Shown here one piece after another: positions 10,809-21,718 of a stretch of 64,000 bases of DNA; the stretch's first letter is position 1, and every line of letters starts with the position of its first letter. The notes below the pieces were generated by a model, which did not search any database, was not told the DNA's origin, and worked only from the letters and a program-made list of their open reading frames with translations. This DNA comes from Symbiodinium microadriaticum (lineage: Eukaryota; Sar; Dinophyceae; Suessiales; Symbiodiniaceae), in the NCBI GenBank assembly GCA_001939145.1, contig LSRX01000075.1, forward strand, positions 1,048,061 through 1,112,060, read 5' to 3'. A program made the position numbers and the translations under genes.

Positions 10809-13800
10809 TCAGCTCATGCTTGACTGCAAAGGCTCGCTCTCAATGCTGTGCAAGTCATCGGAGTCTTCAGCAGGAGAAGCAGCCCAGATGCCGTTTCCGG
10901 CAGCCAGTACATTTGACGGGTCCAGGGCTGTTTTGAAGTCCCGCAGCACCTGGGTCAGTGCTGGGGATTGCGTTTGAGGTAGGAGAGAGGCTCGCAGCTT
11001 CCCGACGCCATGGTGGTGGCTCAAGCAGCCTCCAGCATCCAAAATGGCTTCTCGAGCTGTGTGCTCCAAACTCTCAAAGGCCTCCAGAGCACGCTTTGGC
11101 TCCAGGCCATTCGTGCACACTGCAATGTACATGTACAAGACACCTCCTTCGTCATAGAGCTGGGTCATGCGGCAGGACATGAAGGGCCTGCCCGGCAGGC
11201 ACAACTCCCGATGCTTCCGGGCCACAGAGGCTGTAACCTTGGGCCAGACCATGTGGATGGCCGACCAAGGTGCCATGGTCTCCAAGGACTCTGCTAAGAT
11301 GCGGTAGTCCAGCCCGAAGTCTCGCAAGTAGGCGATGGCAAAGGTGAGCGTGTAGCCTGCTGCCCCCGAAGAGGCACCGCCCCAAATACCGCCTGCTTTG
11401 GACACCAGCTTGCTGACCTCCTTCATCTGGAGCTTGACTTCGGCATGAGTGCCCTCGAAAACCAAGGTTGCCGCAGATGCCTGTGCTAGCGACACCCCTT
11501 TGCAGTACAGGTAGGCCTCCCGAAGGCTGGCCCGGAGGTTGCTAGAAGCCGTCTTCTGCTCCGAGCCTTCCTTCAGCGCTTGCGCGAGCTCCAGTTGGTT
11601 CTGGTCCATCAAACGGCAGGAGGCCGGGCGCAGCCCAGCGGGCATCCGAGCCACCTCGCGCATCCACGCTGCACCCCGGTCCCAGTCCGAAAACACAATG
11701 CTCTGGTACTCCACAAGCTCAGGCAAGGGCCGCACGCGGACGACTGCGGAAGTGATGATCCCCAGGCAGCCCTCGCTGCCCAGCACCAAAGCCGGCAAGC
11801 CGATGTTGGTGGAGGCGCGGCCGATTGCCGTCTGCGACTGCGCAGGAACTCGGGGATCACCGTGCCGCTGCCAAATCGGCCCAGTGGGCGTCACGACGCG
11901 CACCTCCAGGACCATGTCTTCGATGTTGCCGTAACGGGCCCTCTTCATCCCACTCGCCCGAGTTGCGATCCAACCTCCCAGCGTTGAGAGCTCCATCGAA
12001 TCCGGCTCCATGCCCATGGTGACCCCGTGCTGTTTCAGTGCATCCTTTAGGTTCATGCCGGTGATCCCTGCCTCGATCATTGCAACACCATCTTCTGCAT
12101 TCACCCAAAGCACACTGGCCAGGCCGCGCATGTCGAGAGCCACAAAAGGTCTCGGGTCGACTTCCTTGGGCGGACACAACGTGGCGGAGGTGACGTTTGT
12201 CCGGCCCCCAACAGGAATGACGCCGAAACCTTTGCCATGATTGAAGTCCACTGCGGCTTTCAGCAAAGCCTGCACTTCCTCCTCGCTGATGGGAGAGACC
12301 ACGGCATCTGCGAAGCGCACCATCTGCCGAGTCCGGAGACGCCAGATATCTGCGAGGCCATGGCCGGTTCCTGCGCGGATCCGGGACTCGGCATCGAAGT
12401 GCGCTCTACCAGAAGGCAAGACCTTTCTCAAGACCTCCTCCAACCCCTCGGCGGGCTTCGGCAGTTCTGGCATTGGGCGATCGGCGATCATGTCCCGCAC
12501 GTTGAGAGGCACGGCGAGTTGACGTTGGAAGAGATCCCACAGCCGGAAGAGCGGTTGGCGGCCGAAGGCCTTGTATCTTCGGGAGGAGATCTGCGCCGCC
12601 GGTTTTCCGTCCACGTACTGAGCCACAAACTTGGTGTCCTTGAAACCCCAACGATCCAAGGACTCCTCGTTCTTGAGCTGGTCAGCCTCATGCGCCGGCC
12701 ATAAAGGAGTGACCGGTGCAACGGATCCTCGGACGGGCTGCTTGCCTTTCACCGAGGCCCCGAGGGAGCGTGTGGACTTGAAGCGGGAGGCCACGATCGC
12801 TGCAGCCCCCTGGGCCAGAGGCGGAGGCACTTGGGGCATTTCGGTCCCAAGGAGCTGCTGCACCAAGTGCTCTTCCGTGATCTCCACGGTGCCGCTCTGT
12901 CGCAAGACCTCGCTGGCCTGCTCCGCAGCTTTCTCCGCAGCCAGGAGGTGGGACTCGAAAGCGCCGGCCAGCGCCTTCAGATCCAAGGCTCCCGATGCCA
13001 ACTCGCTCTCGCCTTGGGCGCCGGCTGACAGCTGAAACTTCGCGAAGGCAGAAGAGACACGAGCACCGGGGACCCTGCCTGTCTCTTTCCCGTTGGCTAC
13101 GTCCTCTGCCAGACCCTCCACCAGCCATCGGCCCCAGTGGCGCGGCAGGCGGCGCCGAATCGGGCTCAACGTCGCGGCCTGCGAGACACCGACGTACAGC
13201 AAAAATACGTAGCATCTGCATGTATTCCCTGATCGTGGCTGACCCAAAGCTACATTGTGACATTAGACATGACACGATCCGCACACGGAGTGCAGCTCTA
13301 CTATGCGCAGTTTCTGCTTCGTCACCCTCGGGCCCCTGCTTCGTATACCCAGCCTGCAACACCAGCGGCCAGCACTCTGCAGGCGGCATTGGGCCGGGCT
13401 TCTCTGGGACGCAGGAGCTTCGTAGAGGCACCTGGCTTTCCAGGGAGGCCACGACCTCTTTGGCATCGAAGCCCAGGACCTCCCCAAGGGCACGGCAGTG
13501 CAGGGTGGTCACCGAGGACAGCTCCACCAGCTCCCTCTGCACCTCCGACACCAAGTGGTCGACGTTGCTGGAGGCGTCCAAGGTGTGGAGCACCCCAAAG
13601 CGCATGAAGGCCTCCCCTAAGGCCGGCAGCTCTCCTTTCAGGCCTCTTAACATCCACCAAACCAGGTCCAGGCTGCGGAGCGGATCCCGAGGAAGCCCGC
13701 AAATCTCCCGATAAAGGCTCTCGTCCTCGGGTAGGAGCTCGTAGGACATGGCCAGGGGCACCAGTGCCACCGTCCTATTTAAGGGCAGTCTTAAGGGGGA

Positions 13801-14222
13801 AGGACAGAAATCAAGAAGCGGCTTGCTGCACCGTGACGTGCCGCGCATGCTCTTCCCGGTCCTCTGAGAAATGTCCCTCAAAGCCTTCAGCAACCCAGTT
13901 CGCAGCCGCAGCTGCCTGCGTCCGCGGCTGCGCAGGCCTCCAGGTTAGAAATCTAGTTCTTACCCACCTTCCAGAAGCAAGCAGTCAAGGAATAGCATCT
14001 GAATCTTATTACCCTAAACCCTAAACCCCAACTTCCTAACTTATTCTGAATGACACATTGAAGCCACTACAACAAGTATCTCGCTGCCTTCCAGGAAGAC
14101 TTCCAGGGGCCGGCCGCTCCGAAAGACCTTGCCAACCTTGGCTGCTGCTAAGGATCCTAGATTAACTTACTGCAACAAGGAACCCCCAATTATTAACTAT
14201 CTATCTATCTATCTATCTATCA

Positions 14223-14256
<34 letters not shown>

Positions 14257-16392
14257 ATATCCCCATCGTGATACCTTAAAAAGTAAGCTCCTTGACAGAA
14301 GCCCAGCGACCTTGGCTCTCAGAGCGGGGTCCGGCTGCACCGAGCCCCCTCCACGGCGCACGAAGAAAGCCCCCAGCCCGGCCAGGGCCCATCCCAGAAA
14401 GGGCCTCAGCGTGTTGGTTTTAGGGCTTGTTTCGCTGTGCTCTACACACCGTGCCAACTACACAGAGTCAGAGCAGTAAGGAAAGGGCAGGCCAGAGAAT
14501 TCGGCGTCTGCTGCCACCTGGGGGAGCTGTAATGCAGGCAGAACGGGCTGCAGCTGGAAGCAGGTGAGCCCGATGATCACAAAGTCGAGAACGGAGCGAT
14601 GCTGTGGGCATAGCACTAAGGGCACATCCAGCTTGCTGATAGACTGCAGAGAGGCACCATCCACAGTCACTGTGAGGTTCAACCAACTCAGGCCCTGCCT
14701 CACCACAAAGGCTGCGACCGCATAGAGGGGCCCAGCATTCGGGTGCGCGAAGGCGGTGATGAGATCCGAAAGGACCGAGCTGGGGCCGAAGATCTGGATC
14801 TCTGCAAACTCCTTGGCATAGTTGCGCCCTGGAGCCAGCAGCTGCCCAGCACTCGGCCGGGCGAAGGCGTAGCCGGCCCGGCAGCAGATCAAAAAGTACT
14901 CATAGAAGTCCCACTGCTCTGGCAATCGCAGCGTCGACTGGAAGTGCCATGGCACACATGGACTCGAGAACGAATGGTACTGCATCGGCAAGGTGCAACA
15001 GGATTCTAGCACTTTCACCATTGTGGAAAACTGCTTGCTGAGCCTCATGCCCACCAAGGCGAAAATCCTCTCCATACAAATGCGAAGAAGGCCCAAGAGC
15101 TTCATGGGCAGGACATTGATGAGGGCATGCACGATGTGGAAAACTGTGGCGTTGTCGCACCAGCGCAATAGCTTGGCCATGAGGCCCAGCTCTGCAAGAG
15201 AGAGGCTCCCCCTGAGCGCCAGCAACTGATAGTAGTGGGCAGTGAAGAATCGGAAGGATGGCATCTGGTGCGCCTCCGAAGAGTCCAGGCAGGCCTGGAA
15301 GATTCGTCCGTGCTCGCTGCTGAAGGCTCCGCCCAAGGCCGTCACGGAGATGTCCGCCACCATGTCCACGGGCACCACCGGGCAGGGGTGGTCGAAGGCG
15401 TCCCGAAAGGCGCGGACCCCGCGCTTCGCAAGGAGAGTCCCTGCACCCACGATGGTGGAGGGCTTGTCTCCCGCCCATCCAATGAAAGGATACGCCCAGG
15501 CGGGGCCTACGATGGAAGGCCGGACAATCCGCACATCCAGGCCTTCGGAATCACACGCTCGGATCACCAGGTGTTCAGCGACGGCCTTGCAGAATGTGTA
15601 GGTGTTGGGAAAGCCAAGCTCTCGCATGGCTGTCTGTGCCCAACCACCGTGGGACATTGCATCCCGGTAGAGCTCCATGGCATCGAAATCCCGCAGCTCC
15701 ACCAGCCTCTCCTGCAGTGCTTCGGTGCTGGGCGGCGGCACTGCATGCACAAAAGCGGTGGAGACGAAGAGGAAGCGCTTGGCCTTCCACTGCGAGGCCA
15801 ATTGCTGCATCTGGAGCGTCGCAGAGATCAGCGACACGGCAGCCTGCTGCATGGGCTGCTGGAAGCGGACGTCCCCGGCGCAGTGCAGGACGGCCTTCAA
15901 GGACTCCCTGTGTGGCCACGACGGCTGCGCCTCTGTCCATCCGAAATTCCGCTGGGAAGTGTCGCCCTCGAGGCCCACAACGAGCTTGTCGAAGGTCTCG
16001 CGGACTTCGTCGAACATGGTGTGATCCCGCAGCTTCTGGAGGCGCTCCGCGAGACTCTTGCCTGAGCGCTGCCGAACCATGAGCACAATCTTTGTGATGC
16101 CCAGTTCCTCAGCCCGTGCCAGCAAGGAGAAAAGGATGCCACCGCCCACGAAGCCGGTACCACCAGTCAAGAGCACAGCTCCATCAATACGTACACTCAG
16201 GGGCATCTTCTTGCAAACCTCCAGGCCCTCACTCCGCACCACAGGAGGCAGAGCCTCAAGGACTTTAGGGTCCAGTCTCAGGCCCTTGTCTGCTGCCAGC
16301 CACCTCACGAGAATCAGGACCACGATGCCCAAAACTCCGGCCCAACACATCAGGCTTCGCATGGTGCTCGTCGAAGGTAGGAACCATGTCAT
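10809..16392 (-). CDS. Trifunctional ether-lipid synthase: fatty acyl-CoA reductase - DHAP acyltransferase - alkylglycerone-phosphate synthase
   Basis: Five exons (16392-14489, 14404-14275, 13998-13964, 13876-13354, 13178-10809) join in phase into 1,653 codons. Residues 14-34 are hydrophobic, a likely membrane anchor. The reductase follows: TGGTGFVG (76-83) for NADPH, Tyr265/Lys269 in YTFCK, then a sterile-type C-terminal region. The acyltransferase has HRSVLD (598-603), GAFFVRR (646-652), the LLLEGG...RTGK block (685-698) and VPLAMSYE (729-736). The synthase (about 1040-1653) has RWGFKD, the FAD-binding PVGGRTNV (1186-1193), TRASGMKRARYGNIED and HHHGVGKLR from 1585. Known for these families: acyl-CoA to fatty alcohol, DHAP to acyl-DHAP, and acyl-DHAP plus alcohol to alkyl-DHAP. 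The synthase frame has no convincing start of its own. Neither a PTS1 (it ends SSMS) nor a PTS2 is visible, unlike the peroxisomal animal enzymes. Domain calls are strong; the single-transcript model rests on inferred splices. Confidence 0.85.
13179..13353 (-). other. Inferred intron 4 of the ether-lipid gene (GC-AG, 175 nt)
   Basis: The acyltransferase frame (ending ...PLVLQ) and the synthase frame (AATLSPIRR...) join in phase 0 if CAG|GC is the donor and GCAG|GC the acceptor. Other junctions within about 50 nt are possible. The intron join matters because it is what fuses the synthase to the other two modules. Confidence 0.6.
13877..13963 (-). other. Inferred intron 3 of the ether-lipid gene (GT-AG, 87 nt)
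   Basis: Donor GG|GTAAGA, acceptor TTGAG|GG. Removing it restores acyltransferase motif III as EGGDISQRTGK. The intron contains a GC-rich hairpin-forming stretch. Confidence 0.65.
13999..14274 (-). other. Inferred intron 2 of the ether-lipid gene (GT-AG, 276 nt)
   Basis: Donor AAG|GTATCA, acceptor TTCAG|ATG. It holds a CTAT tetranucleotide repeat (about 14197-14260) and two to three CCCTAAA units (14011-14032), so telomere-like sequence lies inside a gene here. The following exon is only 35 nt. Confidence 0.6.
14197..14260. repeat. CTAT tetranucleotide microsatellite
   Basis: Near-perfect (CTAT)n run of about 64 bp inside inferred intron 2 of the ether-lipid gene. Confidence 0.9.
14405..14488 (-). 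other. Inferred intron 1 of the ether-lipid gene (GC-AG, 84 nt)
   Basis: The frame joins as ...FSGLPFLGWALAGLGAFF, matching the acyltransferase family between motifs I and II. The first 8 nt of the intron, GCCCTTTC, are repeated as the first 8 nt of the next exon, a target-duplication-like signature that includes the GC donor. Confidence 0.7.
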
Positions 16393-16603
16393 CAGCCCAG
16401 GCCAGGCGAGAAAGAGTAGGCCAAGAAGGGAAACCAGCAGGCTGCTGCCTGAAAAGGATCAGGGCAGAATGCATCCTACCAACATGCTCGCTTGGGCTGC
16501 GCTGCGGCCTACAAGCGCGCTGCCTCTTACCCTTGCTACTCTTGTTCATAAGCTGGAGTTACTATCACCCTACGAGTAGCACTGCTATAGTAGTATGCTC
16601 AAT

Positions 16604-16604
<1 letters not shown>

Positions 16605-16646
<42 letters not shown>
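16605..16646. repeat. GAC trinucleotide microsatellite
   Basis: Run of about 14 GAC units in the intergenic DNA between the ether-lipid gene and the aminotransferase gene. Confidence 0.9.
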
Positions 16647-16654
<8 letters not shown>

Positions 16655-17090
16655 ACCACGAAAACGACGAACATGACGAGGCTCGCTACTGCTCCTGCTC
16701 TTGCTGATCCTCCGTCCCTCCTACTGCAACGACAACCACTGCATAGTATGTTTTGTTTCAACATCATGCCGGGTGTTGTTTCCGTTTGTTTTCCTCTTGT
16801 TGCAATGTGTCGAAATGCGCTACCATTCTTGTGGATGCGATTACGTATGGACGCTACAAGCAATCTTTATACACCAACAATCAGACATGTGCACATTCAA
16901 AGGGGCATGACAGGCGCACGAACGAAATCGGAGATCGCGCGCTTGCCTGTACGTGTGAGTGCGCTTGTGGGATCCTAGATTCCTGCATATCTTACAGAGA
17001 CATAGAGGGGACGTCTGTATCTGATCTAATTGGTATGTATGTGCAACTGTGTGGTGCGTGTATATGTATACAAACACATAAACACATATA

Positions 17091-17290
17091 TGTATGTTCT
17101 CTATGCAGAGAGATAGAGACAGATATAAATATCGACATTGTTACCGATACAGATATAGATACGGAAACAGAGATAGGCATAGAAATCTATGTAGATCTAG
17201 ATGTAGACTCAATGTAGAAATGGGTATAGGAAATGGGTATAGATATAGAGACAGATACAAATATAGATGTAGATATAGAGTACATCCATG
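17091..17290. repeat. AGATAY-type hexanucleotide tract
   Basis: Imperfect AGATAT/AGACAG/GGTATAG units. The repeat gives charged Arg/Asp/Tyr open frames that are not genes. Confidence 0.7.
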
Positions 17291-17398
17291 CATTCATCCA
17301 TCCATACATGCCTACAAGCATAGCTAGATACATAGATACATACACAGCTACATTTATACAAAACTACATACAGGGCTGCATACAGCAAGATACATAGG

Positions 17399-17433
17399 TA
17401 TACATACATACATACATACATACATACATACAT

Positions 17434-17468
<35 letters not shown>

Positions 17469-17542
17469 TACAGTACATACAGTACACACAGTGTGTATGT
17501 ACAGTACAAACAGACAGTACATGCAATACATACATACATACA

Positions 17543-17576
<34 letters not shown>

Positions 17577-17606
17577 CATACATACATACATACATACATA
17601 CATACA
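17399..17606. repeat. ACAT/ACAG tetranucleotide array
   Basis: (ACAT)n with an inner (ACAG)n stretch. It flanks a telomere-like array on its right side. Minus-strand frames read as MYVCMYVC and are artefacts. Confidence 0.9.
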
Positions 17607-17607
17607 A

Positions 17608-17790
17608 GAACCCAGAAACCCTAAACCCTAAGCCTCAACCCACAGACCCCTTTTGAAGAACCCTAAACCCGCCATAGACCCCCTTTTTAAGAACCCTAAG
17701 CCCCAAACCCCAATCCCATAGACCCCCTTTCAAAAACCCTAAACCCAAAACCCCGAGAACCCCTTTCAAAGAACCCTTACCCCCAACAAA
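17608..17790 (-). repeat. Telomere-like minisatellite
   Basis: About four copies of a roughly 45-50 bp unit of the form AAGAACCCTAAACCC...ATAGACCCCCTTT. It is a higher-order repeat built from CCCTAAA-like words and lies between two ACAT arrays. An undetermined base is at 17795. Confidence 0.75.
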
Positions 17791-17795
17791 AACCN

Positions 17796-17803
17796 TACAT
17801 ACA

Positions 17804-17837
<34 letters not shown>

Positions 17838-17885
17838 CATACATACATACATACATACATACATACATACATACATACATACGGT
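17796..17885. repeat. ACAT tetranucleotide array
   Basis: Second (ACAT)n array, next to an N. The sequence may be collapsed or joined here by the assembly. Confidence 0.85.
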
Positions 17886-18158
17886 ACATACAGTACATAC
17901 AGTACATACAGCACATACAGACAGCACATACAGGCATACAGGCATGCATGCATGAATGACAGAGAGACAGACAGACGGACAGACATGCAGGCGTACAGAC
18001 ATACAGACGTGCGTACATATTTACATCCTTGCATGATGTACACGCCTCTTTTGCACTTGTATCTGTGTCTTATGTCAATGTCTGTGTGCATAGTACCTAG
18101 ACAAGGTACATACGTCAACGAATCTCTACTAGTACGAGGTTTTGGCATGTCGGTACGT

Positions 18159-19942
18159 TTATGATTGCCCTGATCGGCAGACAGTCCCTGTGCAGCACCT
18201 GCATTTGGACGGCCCTGGGGCGCTGCCGCGCCGCATCGCATGGCCTCTCGGGCAGCCAGGGTCGCCTCGGCCAGGGCCGCAGCCTCCGCCTGCTCAGGGC
18301 TCCGAGGCTCGGAGGGTGAGGACCCCTTGGGACTGGCCTCTCGCAGGATGGGTGTCAAGGGCAGGTAGACGACGCGGTTCATGAAGTCCTCCGGTGCGAG
18401 TTTTGGGTTGGCTGCCCTCTCCCCCTCCCAGAACTTAGCCGCCTCAGCCCCATTGCAACCGTAGAAAGACATCGCCTCGGGTCCTGCCCATCGGACACCC
18501 TCAAGGCCTGCTGCTTGCAGCTTGCAGCCGCCACCACGCGCTGCAGCTGCGTGGTGGTGCTCGTGGCGTCGAAGCCGCGGGAGACCAGCTCTTTGGCCAT
18601 CCGCCTCGGGTCATCACCTGGGCTTTTGTCAAGGAGGCTATGTTCACACGGATTTTAAGGTACAGGTGGACGACGTCTACCATCTCAGAAGGCCAGTATA
18701 AAGTTCTTGCCGCTCCGGCAAGCACACATCCCCATTGTGGCACCAAAACCTTATAAGTTCCCCAACAAGAACCCGGTCGCAGAGAATGGGCAGAAGCCAC
18801 CAACTATTCGTGCCGTCGCCCTTGGACACGAACTCGATGCCTTCCTTCTCCAAGCGGTCGATGACGATCCTGGCCAGGCGCCGGCGGCGGCTGACGGAAG
18901 ACCGCAGCGAGGTGTCTTCGAAGGCTGCTGCCTGCTGTGACTGCAGCCTCCACAGCAAGAGCTCTAGAAGCTCCAGAGTGGGCTGCTGTCGGATATACTC
19001 CAACTTGGCAAAGCCACGAACGTAAGTTACAATGAGGCGGTCAAAGTCCAGACCCAGCATGGCTATCACCGCCTCCAACAGCCCGTAAAGCATGGGCGTC
19101 AGGAACAGCTTCGAGATAACCGCTCGGAAAACTGTCCATAGCCTCTGCCCCCGGCTCCGTACCGGCCATGCAGCTTCAATCTCCCGCATGCGAGAGCGCA
19201 GCTTGGCGTCACGGACGCGGACGACGCCCCCTCCCAAGGCCGTCAAGGTTTTGATGTTGCCAAAGCTGGAGAGCGTGACATCGGAGACCTCGTGGCCACG
19301 GAAGCCCATCGGCCAGGCACAAGCCAGGGAGCGCGTCGGCGCACTGCCTATGAAGGACTGCGCACAATCCTCGACAACCAACAGGCCCAGAGCCTGGGCC
19401 TCTCGAATCAGGTCCCCGGCCTTGTGAATGCTCCCGAAGAGGTGCGAGATCACAAGCATGCGGGTCTGCGGCGTCACGAAGGGAGCCAGCTTGGCTGGGA
19501 GCATCTGAGTCGGCGAAGGTGGGTCAACCCCCACGGGCTGGAGCCCATGGGCTTCCACTATCTGAACCATTCCTGGGATGGTGATGCCGGGGATGAAAAG
19601 GACTTCGGATCCCTTCGGGAGCGCCAAAGCCGAGAGAAGCAGATCGAACCCCGATCTCACCGAAAGTGTCACCAGCACCTCGGAGCCCCAGCTCCTGGAG
19701 ATCTCCTGCTCCAGGCTACTGCGGTCTCGGCGCCGCCAAGTGGCCCTCAAGGCCACCAGAAGGTCCAGCCAGCTCATGTCCAGGACCTTCCGGGGCTGAA
19801 GCCTCAGAGACCACATGCTCATCATCAGCAGGCAGAAGCCGACCAGCCGTGGAGCCAGAGGCCCGAGGAGCAGCCCCATGGCGAACGCGAACTTCGTCAC
19901 GAAGGCCATGGCGACGACGTTTCGACGAATCCCAGAACGCAA
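18159..19942 (-). CDS. DegT/DnrJ/EryC1/StrS-family PLP aminotransferase with N-terminal membrane segment
   Basis: Exon 1 (19942-18781) encodes 387 codons. Residues about 10-45 are hydrophobic, unusual for this normally soluble family. Then come the family landmarks: SHLFGS (166-171), VVEDCAQS with Asp192 expected to contact the PLP ring nitrogen, and SSFGNIKTLTALGGG with Lys231 as the likely Schiff-base lysine. A GC-AG intron (18618-18780) restores PILC|DDPRRMAKELVSRGFDA. A second frame change near 18508-18539 is either a 32-nt GC-AG mini-intron or an indel; it leads to AMSFYGCNG...FMNRVVYLPL, the family's C-terminal region. The frame then stays open into simple repeats, so the 3' end is not defined; the start given is where family-like sequence fades. 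Members usually aminate keto-sugars. The substrate here is unknown; linkage to ether-lipid synthesis is only positional. Confidence 0.75.
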
Positions 19943-21718
19943 GGGCGCAGGCGTTTGCCCAGCAGCCTCTTACAGGTGTCTCTGGACCTTCCTAGTGCTG
20001 CTTCTTAAGTACCCTAGAAAGCAATTGCAGTGCTGTTCCATGCTCATGCTAGAAGACTTGCGCCGAGGTTTCCGACGCTCCGTCAAAGGACTTGATCCAG
20101 AGTCATGGGGTCACTGTCAGTCACCAACTCAGCTCCTCTCTCAACCACCTGCTTGGTGGTGTCTGCAGCTGCCAGACTGCACCCTCCTGTGCCGAGGCAC
20201 CATCGCTTGAAGCTGCCGTCATTCCGCTTGTCCGGGGCGTACGGGCTGAGGTGACTTGCCTTGGCCCACTAGAGTACCCCCAGACGAGATGTCATCGGGA
20301 TCGCTGATGGAGAGCACCCATTCAGGTCATCTGTTGCAGAGGGAGAGAACAGATGAAAAGGACGGAGTCGTCGTAACAAAGAGCGTACCAATAGCGAATC
20401 GCATGGCAGCAGAACGAATATGCAAAGCATGGTACGAAATACTTCTGAGCTATTACCAAAACGGCAGGGGAACGGTATAACACAAATTAAACTGGCAGCA
20501 TCTAACAACCTTATGCATCAGAAGCAGCATTTCTTGTTGCAAGTGCACAGTCCGGTCCGTGCAGACAGCAGCAGCAGCTGGCATCACTTAGGCCGTCACC
20601 TGAACAAGAGTGTCACCATCACCATCACAGCTACGATCAATAAGCACGGTTGTGATTATAGTCACCATTGTGACTGGACATGTTTTGGCTTAACAGCAAC
20701 AACATCAATCAAACAGGATGTACTCCGAAGATCAAGCAGCACATTAAGAACGACAATCATAGCGAGAAGAACAAGTAGACTATCCACAGCAGTTGGTAGT
20801 ACTATCACAAATCCAAACCTATAACCCTTTACACCTTCAAACGCAATCCTAAAGACTCAAAAACCCTAACACCCTAAAGCCTGAAACCCCCGACACCCAA
20901 CAGCCCCAAAAACTGAAACCACCTCAAAGCCCCAAGAACTCTGAAGCCCTAGTTAAGGCCTACACCCATAGGACCCTTATGTGGAACCTTTGTAGACCCC
21001 CGGTACTTTTGCACAACCCCAGTTTCCTGACTGATCTAGGGGCCTTCATAGCTATCAGGAACGCTTGTAAGGGCTAGCATTACTGATGATTCCTGCTTCA
21101 GCCAGGGCACTCGGACCTGTGCGTTGAAGCGCTGTCCGAAATGCGAGGAGAGCTCCGCAAGCTCCTCACAAGATATCAGATAGCGGACCCCCCAAAGACG
21201 TAGAATTCAAACAGAAACGTAGAAAGTAGAGTTTGGAGGTAGGCTAAAGTACAACTCAAGTATACAGTATTAAAACTTGGGCTTGTTCGGTACTAGAGGT
21301 TCTATATGCGCTTATAGAGTATAGAGGCCTTCGTCATCAGCCTTGCTCCACTAGCGTGCAGGGCTTCGGGTGTCGGTTTTTGGGGCGTAGGATTTATGGC
21401 TTCAGGTGTCAGTCGTAACCCTAAACAGGTTCCCTGTTGGGGATACATTAAAAATCATCCTTTTTACATCCTTTTTGGGCTTTATTACAACAATTCGCCA
21501 ACAAGGGCCCAGTAAACCCCGAAGGGTTCCCCCCCTGCTGGAACCTTTGCCAAACCCTCGACGGACCCAGGAACTGCAGCGTCGAAATGACAAAATTCCC
21601 GGTGGCTCCGATCCAAAGCCCCAGGCTTTCAAGCACCATGAGGGAGGGTTGAGGGTTTAGGGTTCAGGGAGATCATGATAGTGATGATGGCCGAGTTGGT
21701 GATGTATGGAAAACTCTA

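Larger units (their letters stand above)
16393..18158. other. Intergenic region dominated by simple repeats
   Basis: About 1.75 kb between the aminotransferase and the ether-lipid gene. Besides the GAC, AGATAY, ACAT and telomere-like repeats listed separately, no gene or RNA is recognised. Part of it may be the 5' leader of the ether-lipid gene or the 3' end of the aminotransferase gene. Confidence 0.6.

Noticed and set aside
10809..13247. Free-standing alkylglycerone-phosphate synthase starting at 13247
   Set aside because: The first 23 residues of that frame overlap the acyltransferase exon/intron and are unlike the family; a phase-compatible splice to the upstream domain is more economical, though not proven.
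13263..13714. Plus- and minus-strand frames overlapping the acyltransferase exon, including a 239-codon plus-strand frame from 12995
   Set aside because: Shadows of the ether-lipid gene; GC-rich third positions keep other frames open.
17399..17885. CRISPR-like look of regularly spaced short repeats (also at 61005-61270 and 63710-64000)
   Set aside because: Units are contiguous tandem repeats without unique spacers, and the genome is eukaryotic.
17209..18018. Cys/Tyr/Val-rich minus-strand frames (MYVCMYVC)
   Set aside because: Translations of ACAT/ACAG repeats, one passing through an undetermined base.
19292..20008. 238-codon plus-strand frame
   Set aside because: Antisense shadow of the aminotransferase exon, which shows clear family motifs on the minus strand.
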